From Bactericera cockerelli (lineage: Eukaryota > Arthropoda > Insecta > Hemiptera > Triozidae), in contig CM044967.1 in assembly GCA_024516035.1 (NCBI GenBank), positions 4,830,859 to 4,894,858 on the forward strand: a stretch of DNA of 64,000 nucleotides. Reading direction: 5' to 3'. Made by a program: the position numbers and the translations under genes. The first letter of the stretch is position 1, and the number at the start of each line of letters is the position of its first letter. The notes beneath the pieces were generated by a model that saw only the letters and a list, made by a program, of their open reading frames with translations, ran no database searches and was not told where the DNA came from. Below are positions 63,616 through 64,000 of this stretch, piece after piece.

Positions 63616-64000
63616 AGTTCACCGCCTAAGCGTTTAACTGGATACTAAGCTTGGCTCAATAAAATAATATATCATTCAGTAAGCTTCTCATGAAATTACC
63701 TATACACAATACATGGGTATTTTTATGCACCATAAATAACTATGACAATAAGTTTGGATCGAACTCATTCTTAGGCTGTATTTCTGAGAAATCCCTTTAA
63801 TAATATAATTGTAAAGGGAGAAATTTTAAAATATTCCTGGTACGGCAACACTGAAACTATCTCCGAGACAATGAGTCATCTATTGCAAGGTAGAACATTG
63901 GAGATAACAGCGATGTGATTTTTACTCAGTTCTTCCTCTCCTTACTTGTCTGTCTCCATGCGTATGGGAAATATACGGCAATTTGTATTGGCTATAGTAG
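63616..64000. other. Gene-free right end
   Basis: No coding or repeat signal recognised. Confidence 0.4.

Noticed and set aside
1..64000. CRISPR arrays, operons, riboswitches
   Set aside because: The window is eukaryotic; tandem repeats here lack spacer structure.

Overview
This is eukaryotic, AT-rich, intron-bearing nuclear DNA, almost certainly from an arthropod and most likely an insect. The clues are a Vsx-type homeobox gene with arthropod-style short exons, a 5S-like SINE head close to insect 5S rRNA, R2-like and Jockey/CR1-like LINEs, Tc1, pogo and hAT relics, and a very dense carpet of Pol III-derived SINEs. A hemipteran is possible, but the sequence does not settle the order. There is no bacterial gene organisation, CRISPR array or operon.

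Left end (1-4.3 kb): the last three coding exons of a plus-strand Vsx (visual system homeobox) gene. They carry the end of the CVC domain, an acidic linker, and the OAR domain with the stop at 4231. The homeodomain exons lie upstream, outside the window. The first exon shows a one-base frame conflict in a purine run. An intron carries a 38-bp minisatellite, and a perfect hairpin follows the stop codon.

4.3-21 kb: SINEs of several families, a palindromic (foldback) Tc1-like transposon with TA duplication (7937-9495), an R2-like LINE with restriction-like endonuclease on the minus strand (about 10120-13330) with a second degraded copy of its 3' end beside it, and a LINE 3' fragment at 16.9 kb.

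21-46.3 kb: scattered minus-strand host exons (21261-21333, 22694-23314, 23418-23594, 23673-23732, 32692-32771, 46164-46292). They may belong to one or more long genes I do not recognise. The 22.7-23.7 kb exons encode a protein with tandem SIYSDPEQ-like repeats into which pieces of a pogo-like MITE terminus have been absorbed. Between them lie SINEs, foldback MITEs, two related minisatellites, a 600-bp CA-rich array with a 186-bp tandem repeat, and a second 5'-truncated R2-like LINE (42613-44529, minus).

46-64 kb: no confident host gene. Contents are SINEs, a mirror-image array of '(T)TGAAGGGG' repeats (50.7-52.9 kb), a 453-bp hAT MITE with perfect 8-bp duplication, a satellite with a 597-bp higher-order repeat (55-56.1 kb), an 886-bp TA-flanked foldback element, a Jockey/CR1-like LINE nested in a SINE (58.9-60.0 kb), and 5S-derived SINEs at the right end.

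The most notable system is the SINE community. At least eight head types are seen in 64 kb. One has a 5S-rRNA-derived head and shares an approximately 85-bp central body with a tRNA-headed family, and that tRNA-headed family occurs with two unrelated 3' tails. This looks like modular exchange of heads, bodies and LINE-matching tails. Family letters A-H below are local labels of mine, and repeat ends are approximate unless a target-site duplication is stated.
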